Position numbers and translations under genes: made by a program
Assembly: GCA_030638385.1 (NCBI GenBank)
Contig: DAOWES010000263.1
Location: 1 to 9,488 of the forward strand
Length of the DNA stretch: 9,488 nt
Direction of reading: 5' to 3'
DNA from: Candidatus Cloacimonadota bacterium
GTDB lineage: Bacteria; Cloacimonadota; Cloacimonadia; Cloacimonadales; TCS61
The notes under the pieces: generated by a model
What the model was told of the DNA's origin: nothing
What the model saw: only the letters and a program-made list of their open reading frames with translations
The model's database searches: none
In this document: one piece after another, positions 1 through 7,709 of the stretch
How positions within the stretch are numbered: position 1 is the stretch's first letter
How the letters are laid out: the number at the start of each line of letters is the position of its first letter

Positions 1-95
1 ACTGCGACACGAAAATTAGAATTTCATTTATCTTTGTCGAGAGAAAATTTAATTTGATTAGAATTTAAAAACTACACGAAAGCTATAGCCATTAA

Positions 96-233
96 AAGGG
101 AGAATCATGGCTAAATGGCACTTTTCATGAAATTGATAAAAAGCATTTGTCGTCTTATCTTGATAAATTTTGTTCTCGGTTAAATCGCAGATTTCATGAA
201 AATGAATTATTTGACAGATTGCTGTTATATTAG
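96..233 (+). pseudogene. Decayed 3' end of an IS1595-family (ISXO2-like) transposase
   Basis: Read in the frame ending at the TAG at 231-233, this stretch gives 45 residues containing WLNGTFHEIDKKHLSSYLDK and then FCSRLNRR and ELFDRLL. This resembles the conserved end of ISXO2-like DDE transposases of the IS1595 family, which typically runs W-L-x-G-T-Y-H, K-K-H-L-x-x-Y-L-x-E-F, R-x-N-R-R and L-F-x-R-L-L. The same frame is stopped by TAA at 93-95. A different frame just upstream (79-99, reading K-A-I-A-I-K-R) may continue the homology, implying a frameshift. No catalytic DDE residues and no clear terminal inverted repeat are visible, so this is a dead fragment rather than an active element. 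The match is from memory of the family, not from an alignment. Anything left of about base 75 is not recognisable. Confidence 0.62.
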
Positions 234-265
234 AAGGAATTGCTTTTGCGGAATTAACAGAATAG

Positions 266-283
266 TGATTTTAAATAAAATCA
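266..283. promoter_or_regulatory. Perfect palindrome next to the receptor ribosome binding site
   Basis: TGATTTTAAATAAAATCA is a perfect inverted repeat: 7-bp arms with a 4-base centre, or 8-bp arms with 2. It ends at base 283, where the ribosome binding site AGAGGA of the receptor gene begins. It could be an operator dyad or a weak RNA hairpin affecting translation. It is AT-rich with only four G/C bases, so the RNA stem would be weak and chance is a real alternative. Confidence 0.3.
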
Positions 284-288
284 GAGGA
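283..288 (+). promoter_or_regulatory. Ribosome binding site of the receptor gene
   Basis: AGAGGA lies seven bases before the ATG at 296. The spacing is normal and supports that start, which also puts a signal peptide at the N-terminus. Confidence 0.75.
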
Positions 289-295
289 AGACTAA

Positions 296-2722
296 ATGAA
301 AAAAATATATCTGATATTTTTAATTGGAGTGCTTGGAGTTAACTTGTTTTCTGTTATGCAAACAGGTAGATTGGCGGGAAAAATCACCGATAAACTAACG
401 CAGAAACCTGTGGAAAATGTTTCTATTGCAATTGATGGGGAAATAATGGGGATATGCAATGAAAAGGGCAATTATGTAATAACAGATATTCGCATTGGAA
501 GCCATCAAATAGATTATTCCCGCATCGGATTTGAAACCAGAACAAAGCTGAACTTCATAATTAAACCGAATCAAACGGTGATCTCTAATGTGGAGATGAA
601 ATTTCAACCTATATCTATGGAGGGATTAAAGGTACGACATGAGGTTTACTTCCGAGAAACACCTAATGCTCCCGTAAGCTCCAAAACATTGGACATTGAA
701 GAGCTTAAATCACAGCCTTCCGGTTCATACGATCTGCAACGTTCCATTCAAGCAATTCCGGCAATTGTTTCCGGTTCTGATGCAGAAAATGAAATAATCG
801 TGCGAGGTGGAAATTACGGTGAAAATTTATTTGTAATAGATAATATCGAAATTCAAAATCCGAATCATTTCGCAAGTCCGGTATCAGGCGGTGGTCCGAT
901 CAGTATGCTTACCCCGGAATTCGTAAAAGAGATAGATTTTTATGCCGGAGCCTTTCCGGCTCGTTACGGTGACAGAGCTTCTTCCGTTTTGAATATTACA
1001 ACCAGAGACGGCAATGAAAACCGTTTTGAAGCGAAATTTGATTTGGGAATGGCAGGTTACGGTGGTAATGTAGAAGGTCCGATGTTCAATAAGAACGGGA
1101 ATTTCATAATTTCCTATCATCGCAGTTTCATGAGTTTAATAAGCGAAAGCATTGGCCTTACAGCTGTTCCGAACTATCACTCAATTTTTGCTAAGCAAGT
1201 GTATAATTTTTCTCCAAGATTAAAATTAACTTTCAATCAAATCTGGGGTAGCGATTGGATAGATATTGTTCATGATGAAGAAACCGCAAGCGGATACGGA
1301 GTGGGAGAAGCCGGAGAAGTCGATATTTATGCCAAATCGGGGCAATATACCGTCGGTGCAACTTTAAAGAGTATTTATAATAAAAGTTACTCACTTCTTA
1401 CGGCATACAGGAGCTATTTGTGGTGGGATGAGAAACTGTATGATGCGGGAACGAAAGAAGAAGAGAACAAAACCTGGTCGCAGGATACAAATGAAGCACA
1501 TAATAAACTCAAATATTCGCATTTCTTTCCCAATACAAAACTCGGAAATTTGGAAGCCGGTCTTTATCTGAATCACGACAAAGCATTTACAGAAAAATTT
1601 ATGCGACCGGATACGGTCTATATTTATGATACAACCTTGGAAAAGATTGTGATTATTGACACAATGCAAACTCTTGATGGGAATCCCTTAATCTACACGA
1701 TTGGAGATAATAATCGAGTGGAGAGCGACATCTCACCGGTAAAATACGGCGGATATTTGCAATGGGAAGATTATTTAGGCAGATTTACTTTTAATGCAGG
1801 AGTTCGATACGACTATTTGGATTATATCGCGAAAAGTTCTATCGCTCCCAGATTCGGTGTTAAATATGCACTTACCGAAACTTCCAATCTCAGTTGTGGT
1901 GCTGGAAGACAATATCAAAACCCTAATTATTACACTCTAACTCTTGATGAAGTGAATCAACATTTGAAACCAAAATATACTGATCAAGTCATATTGGGAA
2001 TTGATAAACTTCTAACGAATGATATCAAAATAAGTGTCGAAACATATTACAAAAAATATTATGATGTCCCAATAAATATTGCTTTTGCAACTTCGGATAC
2101 TTTGGATTATTCTAAGGAGCAGGTTAACATCGGCAAAGGCTATGCCAAAGGCTTGGAATTTTTTCTGCAAAAGAAAGTGAAAGATAATTATTGGGGAACG
2201 CTCAGTTATGCCTATTCCGTGGCAAATGCTTTTGATCCACGCGATCCCGATGGTGAAAAGGAATACAGTTGGGATTTTGATTATCAGCACGTGTTCACGG
2301 GTATATTGGGCTATAAAATCGAATTTATGAAATACGATTGGTATGATACTCATCGTAACTGGATGAAATATGTGGGATTTTTGGGGATTATCCCTTCCGA
2401 TGAAACAGAAATTTCGATTAAATACCGTTATCTGGGCGGAAAACCTTACACCGAATTAACCTATCGACCGGAGCTTCGCAGATGGCTTCTTTCGGAAAAT
2501 GTAGAGATAAACTCTCATCGCCTTGAAGCCTATCAAAGGTTTGATCTGCATGTCAGCCATCGTTGGTTTGAAAATAAATTTAGCATAATCAGTTATTTGG
2601 AAATAGATAATATCTTCAATACCAAAAATATATGGAGCTACAATCATCTCGATGACGGAACAACAGAAAAAGTTTATCAGTGGGGACGAATGATCGTCGG
2701 CGGTGTAATGGTGGAATTCTAA
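296..2722 (+). CDS. TonB-dependent outer-membrane receptor with N-terminal carboxypeptidase-regulatory-like domain
   Basis: This is an 808-residue outer-membrane receptor that would import a bound ligand using TonB/ExbBD energy; the ligand is unknown. Residues 1 to about 20 form a signal peptide (MKK, then a hydrophobic run). Residues about 25-103 look like a CarboxypepD_reg-like beta-sandwich, with GRLAGKITD, NEKGNYVITDI and the IGFET end. The plug follows at about 125-238, with EIIVRGGNYGENLFVIDNIE (166-185) and FYAGAFPARYGDRASSVLNI (215-234), both typical of TonB receptors of the FCB group. The remaining 560 or so residues are barrel: alternating aromatic and polar strands ending in GGVMVEF, with the terminal Phe usual in outer-membrane barrels. 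A TonB box is not obvious; the segment near residues 108-115 is only a weak candidate. No SusD-like lipoprotein gene is adjacent. The transporter gene begins 55 bases downstream, so co-transcription is plausible. The family call is firm; the substrate is not assignable. Confidence 0.93.
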   Translation: MKKIYLIFLIGVLGVNLFSVMQTGRLAGKITDKLTQKPVENVSIAIDGEIMGICNEKGNYVITDIRIGSHQIDYSRIGFETRTKLNFIIKPNQTVISNVEMKFQPISMEGLKVRHEVYFRETPNAPVSSKTLDIEELKSQPSGSYDLQRSIQAIPAIVSGSDAENEIIVRGGNYGENLFVIDNIEIQNPNHFASPVSGGGPISMLTPEFVKEIDFYAGAFPARYGDRASSVLNITTRDGNENRFEAKFDLGMAGYGGNVEGPMFNKNGNFIISYHRSFMSLISESIGLTAVPNYHSIFAKQVYNFSPRLKLTFNQIWGSDWIDIVHDEETASGYGVGEAGEVDIYAKSGQYTVGATLKSIYNKSYSLLTAYRSYLWWDEKLYDAGTKEEENKTWSQDTNEAHNKLKYSHFFPNTKLGNLEAGLYLNHDKAFTEKFMRPDTVYIYDTTLEKIVIIDTMQTLDGNPLIYTIGDNNRVESDISPVKYGGYLQWEDYLGRFTFNAGVRYDYLDYIAKSSIAPRFGVKYALTETSNLSCGAGRQYQNPNYYTLTLDEVNQHLKPKYTDQVILGIDKLLTNDIKISVETYYKKYYDVPINIAFATSDTLDYSKEQVNIGKGYAKGLEFFLQKKVKDNYWGTLSYAYSVANAFDPRDPDGEKEYSWDFDYQHVFTGILGYKIEFMKYDWYDTHRNWMKYVGFLGIIPSDETEISIKYRYLGGKPYTELTYRPELRRWLLSENVEINSHRLEAYQRFDLHVSHRWFENKFSIISYLEIDNIFNTKNIWSYNHLDDGTTEKVYQWGRMIVGGVMVEF

Positions 2723-2777
2723 AGAAGACGAAAATGATAGATTAGAAAGTTTCAATGCAATTTAAGAAGAGGTGGAA

Positions 2778-5471
2778 ATGAGAAAGAAGATTATTCACAA
2801 AATAGCAAAGTATTCAGCCCAAAAGCCGGGTATCGTTTTGTTGATTTCATCGCTGATTACAATTGGGGCAATCTATTTTGCAATGGATCTAAAATTATCA
2901 ATGCAATTCAAAGATTTGATGCCACAAGGTCATCCACTCGTAAAAGCATTCAACGATATTACAGATAATTACAATTCAGCTTCGGTGATACTAGTGGCGG
3001 CAACAGGAGACGAAGAATCTCTAAAGAAATTTGCCGATGATATTGCTCCCAGAATAAGGGAACAAAAAGAGTATGTTTCTCGCGTTGATTATAAAATGAA
3101 TATGGATTTTATCTTAAATCACGGCTTCATGCTTCAAAAAGAAAAAGATTTGAAAAACAGTTTAGATATCTATTCAGACCTGAATTTAATTCCGTGGTTC
3201 TCACATTTGAATGACAATTTCGAGAAAACTTATATTGATGATGATGAGAGCCTTTCTACAAAGCAAAAAGAAAATAATGCCGTAGGAATGTTAGACGGAA
3301 TTGATTATCTGATATCTTCAATGTCGGAATTTTCTACCGGGAAAATAGATGATGCCTATTCTGAATCCGACAAAGTTGCCAAGAAATTCTTAATCGGAGA
3401 TGAGTACAGTCTTTCACCGGATAAGAATATGATCTTGCTGTTAGTTCAGCCGACTTTTACCATTGCTGAACTAGATAAAGTAATAAAAGCGGTAAATCTA
3501 ATCGATTCCATCATCGAAGAAGAAATGGCAAAATATCCCGGATTGGATGCCGGAACCACAGGCACGATGGCGTTGGCTCGTGATGAAATGGTATCTTCAC
3601 AAAAAGACATGAATTATACAACCATCCTTGCTTTAATACTTATTCTCATCTTATTTATTATTTCCTTCAGAATGTGGATGGCACCGATATTAGCCGGTAT
3701 TACAATGATCATCGGAATTTCATGGACTGCCGGATTTGCGGCTATAACCGTAGGAAGCCTGAACGTTATGACTTCGATGTTCGGGGTTATAATTTTAGGA
3801 TTAGGAATAGATTTTTCCATTCACATTATTGCTCTTTATACCGAACTCCGGGCAGAAAACCATTCTATAGAAGATGCTATTAAAGAAACTCTAGAGAAAT
3901 CCGGTGCCGGAATTATTACCGGGGCACTTACAACAGGATTTGCATTTTACACACTTATGATCTCGGAATCTGCCGGTATGTTTCAATTCGGTTTAATTTC
4001 GGGAAGCGGCGTTATCTTGTGTATGCTGGCAACAATGTTCATTCTACCTTCTATGTTAGTTCTTCGAGACAGGATCAGCAGTAAGAAAACGAAAAAGAAA
4101 AAAGCGGCTTCTACTCAGTTCAAGTTTTTGGGAAGTTATTCCAGACTCATTTCAAAACATCCCATAATTACTTTATCAGTCTGTATTGTGTTAACGATAA
4201 TCTTCATATTCTCGGCTACAAAAATGGAATTCGATTATAATTATCTCAACATGGAACCTGTCGGATTAAAATCGATAGAATTGCAGCATCTTCTGGAAGA
4301 TAAATTTGATATGACTCCGGATTATGCACTGGTTACCACTTCTTCAATAGAAGAATCTCAAGCAATTGCCGAAGAAGCCCGAAAACTTAAAATGATCGGT
4401 TTTGTTTCCTCTATTTCCGATTATATTCCACCCTTAGAAAAGCAAAAAAAGCGGGCATTATTAATCGATAAAATCCGCCGAAATTTAGAAATGAATAAGA
4501 AAATAAAATCCCTAAATTCTTCGGATAAAAATTTATTAATCCAGCAGATCGAGCGTTTGCAGAATAATATCATAGAATTATCTCAACTCGCATTTATGGG
4601 AGGTCAGGACAAATTAGACAAAAAAGCCGAAAGTTTGATCGGAGATTTTGAAGATCCTGCCAACAACGGTTCTCTGGGAAAATTGCTGTCGATATTAGAT
4701 TCACGAGCTGAGAAAGTTCTCAGTGGCATTAATCAATTCCAAAAAGGGTTTTCAACTGCTTTCAAAAAATACTCATTGTCAATGGCTTCAACGGATATAA
4801 TCAAAATAGACACAATCCCCACTGACATAAAAAATCAATTCATCAGCAATTCAGGAGATCAGTATCTTATTTCAATTTATCCCAAAGAAAGCGTTTGGAA
4901 TTTAGAATTTCTGGAGCGTTTTAAAAGTCAGATGGAGAAACTTGATGAGAGAATTACAGGTATGCCGTTAGTGTTTTACGTTCTACTTGATATTGTAGGA
5001 CAGGACGGGAAAAAAGCTGCCATATTCGCTATTATCATCATATTCCTCTTACTTCTGCTCGATTTCAGGAATATCAAATTCGCACTTATTGCGATGATTC
5101 CGTTAGTTGCGGGAGCCATCTGGATGATGGGGATTATGCAGCTTCTGGGTTTGAAGCTTACGCTGTTAAATATAATGGGACTTCCTTTGATACTCGGGAT
5201 CGGTGTTGACGACGGAGTTCATATTCTCCACAGGTATTCTGTGGAAGCAAAAGGAAATATTCCAAAAGTATTCACTTCTACCGGCAAAGCTGTATTAATT
5301 ACAAGCCTTACTACAATGTTGGCTTTCGGTTCACTAAAATTTGCTACTTATCGCGGACTGGGAAGTTTGGGAATTGCATTGTTTATCGGTGTCGGTGCTT
5401 GTTTTGTAGTTACCGTTACTTTGCTTCCCGCTATTCTTCAAATCATGGAAAATCGGGAGAAACGGAAATGA
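2778..5471 (+). CDS. RND/MMPL-family inner-membrane transporter
   Basis: An 897-residue proton-driven exporter or lipid transporter of the MMPL/HpnN-like RND group. The layout is the duplicated RND plan. Helix 1 is at about 18-37 and a large periplasmic loop at about 40-280. A bundle of helices at about 282-430 carries GIDFSIH (343-349, Asp345). A lysine-rich cytoplasmic linker lies at 436-442, then a helix at about 462-478 and a second periplasmic loop at about 483-745. The last bundle carries GVDDGVH (809-815, Asp811 and Asp812). The acidic residues in these two repeated motifs sit where RND proteins place the proton-relay residues. Length fits the family. An in-frame GTG at 2772 exists, but AGAGGTGG (2768-2775) serves the ATG at 2778, which I chose. 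The next gene is a LolA-like protein, a recurrent neighbour of such transporters, which favours a hydrophobic substrate moved to or from the outer membrane. The substrate and direction are unknown. Confidence 0.92.
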   Translation: MRKKIIHKIAKYSAQKPGIVLLISSLITIGAIYFAMDLKLSMQFKDLMPQGHPLVKAFNDITDNYNSASVILVAATGDEESLKKFADDIAPRIREQKEYVSRVDYKMNMDFILNHGFMLQKEKDLKNSLDIYSDLNLIPWFSHLNDNFEKTYIDDDESLSTKQKENNAVGMLDGIDYLISSMSEFSTGKIDDAYSESDKVAKKFLIGDEYSLSPDKNMILLLVQPTFTIAELDKVIKAVNLIDSIIEEEMAKYPGLDAGTTGTMALARDEMVSSQKDMNYTTILALILILILFIISFRMWMAPILAGITMIIGISWTAGFAAITVGSLNVMTSMFGVIILGLGIDFSIHIIALYTELRAENHSIEDAIKETLEKSGAGIITGALTTGFAFYTLMISESAGMFQFGLISGSGVILCMLATMFILPSMLVLRDRISSKKTKKKKAASTQFKFLGSYSRLISKHPIITLSVCIVLTIIFIFSATKMEFDYNYLNMEPVGLKSIELQHLLEDKFDMTPDYALVTTSSIEESQAIAEEARKLKMIGFVSSISDYIPPLEKQKKRALLIDKIRRNLEMNKKIKSLNSSDKNLLIQQIERLQNNIIELSQLAFMGGQDKLDKKAESLIGDFEDPANNGSLGKLLSILDSRAEKVLSGINQFQKGFSTAFKKYSLSMASTDIIKIDTIPTDIKNQFISNSGDQYLISIYPKESVWNLEFLERFKSQMEKLDERITGMPLVFYVLLDIVGQDGKKAAIFAIIIIFLLLLLDFRNIKFALIAMIPLVAGAIWMMGIMQLLGLKLTLLNIMGLPLILGIGVDDGVHILHRYSVEAKGNIPKVFTSTGKAVLITSLTTMLAFGSLKFATYRGLGSLGIALFIGVGACFVVTVTLLPAILQIMENREKRK

Positions 5472-5544
5472 AGGATTAATGGTGAATGAAAAAGAAAGGA
5501 GAATGGTTGAAAGTAGTGAGGATATATAAATGATCAATGAAACA

Positions 5545-5613
5545 CACCTCCCGACTAAAGTCGGACTCCTCTCAAGAGGAGATTTTCTCAGTACTCTCCG
5601 TGTTCTCTGCGAT
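5545..5613. repeat. Probable dispersed intergenic element with 9-bp periodic tail
   Basis: After the two hairpins come three 9-bp units in a row: CTCAGTACT (5587-5595), CTCCGTGTT (5596-5604) and CTCTGCGAT (5605-5613). On the other strand they read as a purine-rich pattern of the CGCAGAGAACACGGAGAG type. From memory, near-identical hairpin-plus-periodic segments are scattered between genes in many environmental bacterial genomes, including FCB lineages. Only this one copy is in the window, so its dispersed nature is inference. It is more GC-rich than the flanking bases and interrupts an otherwise tight operon. Confidence 0.5.
5551..5581. other. Two tandem perfect hairpins between the transporter and LolA-like genes
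   Basis: CCGACTAAAGTCGG (5551-5564) and CTCCTCTCAAGAGGAG (5566-5581) are adjacent perfect inverted repeats separated by one base. Each can form a GC-rich stem with a four-base loop. ATTTTCTC follows the second one; this is too short a T run for a convincing terminator. If transcribed, the pair could still cause partial termination, pause polymerase or stabilise mRNA ends inside the operon. They are part of the repeat-like element described separately. Confidence 0.7.
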
Positions 5614-5644
5614 AAAAAGTTAGTTTTATTCATTGCAAAAAAAT

Positions 5645-5650
5645 AAGGAG
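5645..5650 (+). promoter_or_regulatory. Ribosome binding site deciding the LolA-like start
   Basis: AAGGAG sits six bases before the ATG at 5657. An upstream in-frame TTG at 5633 would put this site inside the coding sequence and add eight charged residues before the signal peptide, so the ATG is preferred. Confidence 0.85.
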
Positions 5651-5656
5651 AAAAAA

Positions 5657-6400
5657 ATGATAAAAAAAATAATCTTAGTACTTACAATGATGACAGGTTT
5701 ATTATTGGCAGCGGAGCTTTCCGTAGATGAAATAGTAAAAAAAATAGATCAGGCAGAACAAGTTGAATCAAGTATTAGTAAGGTTAAACAAATAATTATC
5801 ACTTCTTCGGGAAAAAAAAGGACTCTGGAAATGGAATCTTTTTCCAAAGATAAAAATGATAAGCAACTTATGATCTACACAGCTCCGGTTAGGGTAAAAG
5901 GAGATAAGATATTGATGCTTAACGATGGAGATGACATTTGGTTTTACACTCCCAAAACCGACAGAGTAAGGCATTTGGCAAGCCACGCAAAGAAGAGAAA
6001 AGTGCAAGGAAGCGATTTTTCTTATGAAGATATGAGCGGCGGAAATTTAGCAGAAGACTATAATTGTAAATTATTGGGAACAGAAAAAATAGCAGATAGA
6101 GGATGTTATAAATTAGAGCTTTCACCAAAGCCGTCGGGACCGCATTATTCCAAACTGATCCTGTGGGCAGACACGGAAAGATTCATCACAATGCGAATAG
6201 ATTACTACGAAAATAATGAACTATTGAAACGTTTAACAATGTCTGATGTTCACAATATTGACGACCGATGGGTAGCTTTAAAGATGGTTATGAAAAATCT
6301 GCTGGAAGGCGGTGAAACAGTAATGGAAATTACCGAGATTGAATTTGATATAGAAATTGAAGATAACATATTCACCACCAATAATCTAAAAAAGCATTAA
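5657..6400 (+). CDS. LolA-like periplasmic protein (outer membrane lipoprotein-sorting protein family)
   Basis: A 247-residue secreted protein of the COG2834-type, LolA/LolB-fold family that accompanies RND transporters. Residues 1 to about 18 form a signal peptide (MIKKIILVL core, LLLAAE at the cleavage region) with no lipobox cysteine, so it should be soluble in the periplasm. The mature part has the usual order: a helix (ELSVDEIVKKIDQAEQ), paired beta strands, the IWFYTPKTDRVRHL segment (94-107) and the hallmark GSDFSYEDM (118-126). Further strands follow, including KLILWAD (166-172), where the related proteins re-describe the carrier surface. It would carry a hydrophobic ligand between the inner-membrane transporter upstream and the barrel protein downstream. 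It is not the housekeeping LolA, which pairs with LolCDE and has a different sequence. The family call is strong; the ligand is unknown. Confidence 0.88.
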   Translation: MIKKIILVLTMMTGLLLAAELSVDEIVKKIDQAEQVESSISKVKQIIITSSGKKRTLEMESFSKDKNDKQLMIYTAPVRVKGDKILMLNDGDDIWFYTPKTDRVRHLASHAKKRKVQGSDFSYEDMSGGNLAEDYNCKLLGTEKIADRGCYKLELSPKPSGPHYSKLILWADTERFITMRIDYYENNELLKRLTMSDVHNIDDRWVALKMVMKNLLEGGETVMEITEIEFDIEIEDNIFTTNNLKKH

Positions 6401-6415
6401 GAGAAGGAACAAAAT

Positions 6416-7588
6416 ATGAAACAATTTTTATTGCTATTGTTGATAATTACGGCAACTTCTGTCTTTGCAGTTGAGTTTGATATTTTCGGATATTATGAAA
6501 ATCAAACTTCTTCAGTTCTTAAAAATAACCCCGATTTCTTTACATACAACAAATTGCGATTGGATTTTGCAAAAGAAATTAGTCCCGATATTTCCTTCAA
6601 CTCGAATATAGTTTTCCAAACTTATCATGGAATGACATCAGTTAGCCTTTTAGATTATCTTCCTAAAGAATTATTAGCTGATTATTTGCAAGAAACCGGT
6701 ATGCCAATCAATGATCTGAAAAAAGAATATGTTATTAATTCGAAGGATGAAATGTTCCTCGATAATGCGTTTCTAAGTTTGTATCAGAAGCATTTTAATT
6801 TACGAATCGGAAAACAGCAAATCGCCTTGGGTACCGGTTATGCCTGGAATCCTAGCGATATTTATAATGCAAAAAACATATTAGATCCCACTTATGAAAA
6901 AAAAGGTGTGAATGCTATAAAACTTGAAATTCCCTTCTCTTCGGAAGGAATGATATCTTCCATTGTGGCAATTGGTGAAAATTGGGAAAAAACAACAAAA
7001 TCCGCTCATCTTAAACAATTTTTATTCGGGTATGATTTTGAGCTTTCTTATGCTCGAGAGCAACACAGTTGGGTAGATTATATTTCTATGAACAAAAACG
7101 CAGAAGATAGAGATTTAATCGCTTTCAGCTTTTCCGGGGCGCTGTTTGAAATAGGTACTTGGAGTGAGACGGCTTTCAATAAACTATCCGATTCGGATAA
7201 TTATTTTCAAGGAATTATCGGTGCTGATTTTACTTTTGAGAATGGCTTGTATCTAATGAGTGAATACTATTATAACGGGCTTGGCGAACAGGATGAAAGT
7301 GATTATCAATTTGCCGATTGGATGAATCTTTTTGCGGACGGGACAAATCTCGGTCGTGATTATCTCTATCTCGGAGAATCGTATCCAATCGCTGAGCTTA
7401 TCGAATGGTCTAACTACCTAATTGTAAACCTTAATGATAAAAGTTTTACCTATACTCCGTGGTTAAGTTTTTCAATAAACGATAATGTGGATTTTGATTT
7501 AACGGCAAATATTTCTTATGGCAACGATCATTCTGAGTTTAGTCAATTTGAAGAAAATATCGCTGTAAGGTTAAAGGTGTATTTTTAG
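6416..7588 (+). CDS. DUF1302-like outer-membrane beta-barrel protein
   Basis: A 390-residue predicted outer-membrane barrel. Residues 1-18 are a signal peptide (a run of Leu/Ile, then SVFA before VEF). The rest alternates aromatic and polar residues in short strands, and the protein ends VRLKVYF with a terminal aromatic residue. The segment LRIGKQQIALGTGYAWNPSD (129-148) matches the R-x-G-K-Q, G and N-P-S-D pattern of DUF1302-like and related porin-type proteins that often sit beside LolA-like and RND genes. It begins 15 bases after the LolA-like stop, with GAAGGA (6403-6408) seven bases before the ATG, so the two are almost certainly co-transcribed. It probably forms the outer-membrane end of the transport route. 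At 390 residues it is shorter than many DUF1302 proteins. The barrel nature is fairly sure; the exact family is less so. Confidence 0.78.
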   Translation: MKQFLLLLLIITATSVFAVEFDIFGYYENQTSSVLKNNPDFFTYNKLRLDFAKEISPDISFNSNIVFQTYHGMTSVSLLDYLPKELLADYLQETGMPINDLKKEYVINSKDEMFLDNAFLSLYQKHFNLRIGKQQIALGTGYAWNPSDIYNAKNILDPTYEKKGVNAIKLEIPFSSEGMISSIVAIGENWEKTTKSAHLKQFLFGYDFELSYAREQHSWVDYISMNKNAEDRDLIAFSFSGALFEIGTWSETAFNKLSDSDNYFQGIIGADFTFENGLYLMSEYYYNGLGEQDESDYQFADWMNLFADGTNLGRDYLYLGESYPIAELIEWSNYLIVNLNDKSFTYTPWLSFSINDNVDFDLTANISYGNDHSEFSQFEENIAVRLKVYF

Positions 7589-7650
7589 GTTTTTGTATAA
7601 GAAGCTTTGATTTTTTATCTACACATTTTTGCCAAAAACCTTTCTTTTAA
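7587..7650 (+). terminator. Possible terminator closing the transport operon
   Basis: AGGTTTTTG (7587-7595, starting inside the stop codon) is perfectly complementary to CAAAAACCT (7633-7641), and T-rich sequence TTCTTTT follows directly. The position, just after the last gene, is right. The loop is long (37 bases) and the stem AT-rich, so this is a weak candidate. Confidence 0.4.
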
Positions 7651-7709
7651 ATCTTCTACTTTATCATCATCTAAAAGAAATAGCTGTTTAAATTTGCTAC
7701 CTTATTAAA

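Noticed and set aside
15..66. Direct repeat ATTAGAATTT at 15-24 and 57-66
   Set aside because: Ten AT-rich bases in AT-rich DNA, without flanking similarity; likely chance.
211..216. TTGACA, identical to a sigma-70 -35 box upstream of the receptor gene
   Set aside because: No -10 box lies at 16-18 bases; the next AT-rich hexamer is only 8-10 bases away. The bases also fall within the transposase remnant, where they encode part of F-D-R.
2772..2777. Upstream GTG start for the RND transporter
   Set aside because: The GTG lies inside the ribosome binding site AGAGGTGG that serves the ATG at 2778, and has no well-spaced site of its own.
3674..3883. 69-codon + strand reading frame inside the RND gene
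   Set aside because: It overlaps the conserved transmembrane bundle carrying Asp345 in another frame and has no recognisable protein features.
5479..5529. 16-codon frame MVNEKERRMVESSEDI after the transporter
   Set aside because: Very short and highly charged, without a clear ribosome binding site; probably plain intergenic sequence.
5334..5633. 99-codon minus-strand reading frame spanning the end of the RND gene and the repeat element
   Set aside because: It lies antisense to the conserved transporter end and reads through the repeat segment; there is no domain and no ribosome binding site.
5530..5646. 38-codon + strand reading frame (starts MINETHLPTK)
   Set aside because: It is a translation of the hairpin and 9-bp repeat segment, has no ribosome binding site at good spacing, and overlaps the ribosome binding site of the next gene. 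Such repeats often give false small proteins.
7689..7696. TAAATTTG, matching the Bacteroidota -7 element TAnnTTTG before the radical SAM gene
   Set aside because: No TTTG -33 element is found at the right distance, the phylum is uncertain, and the motif is easily made by chance in this AT-rich gap.
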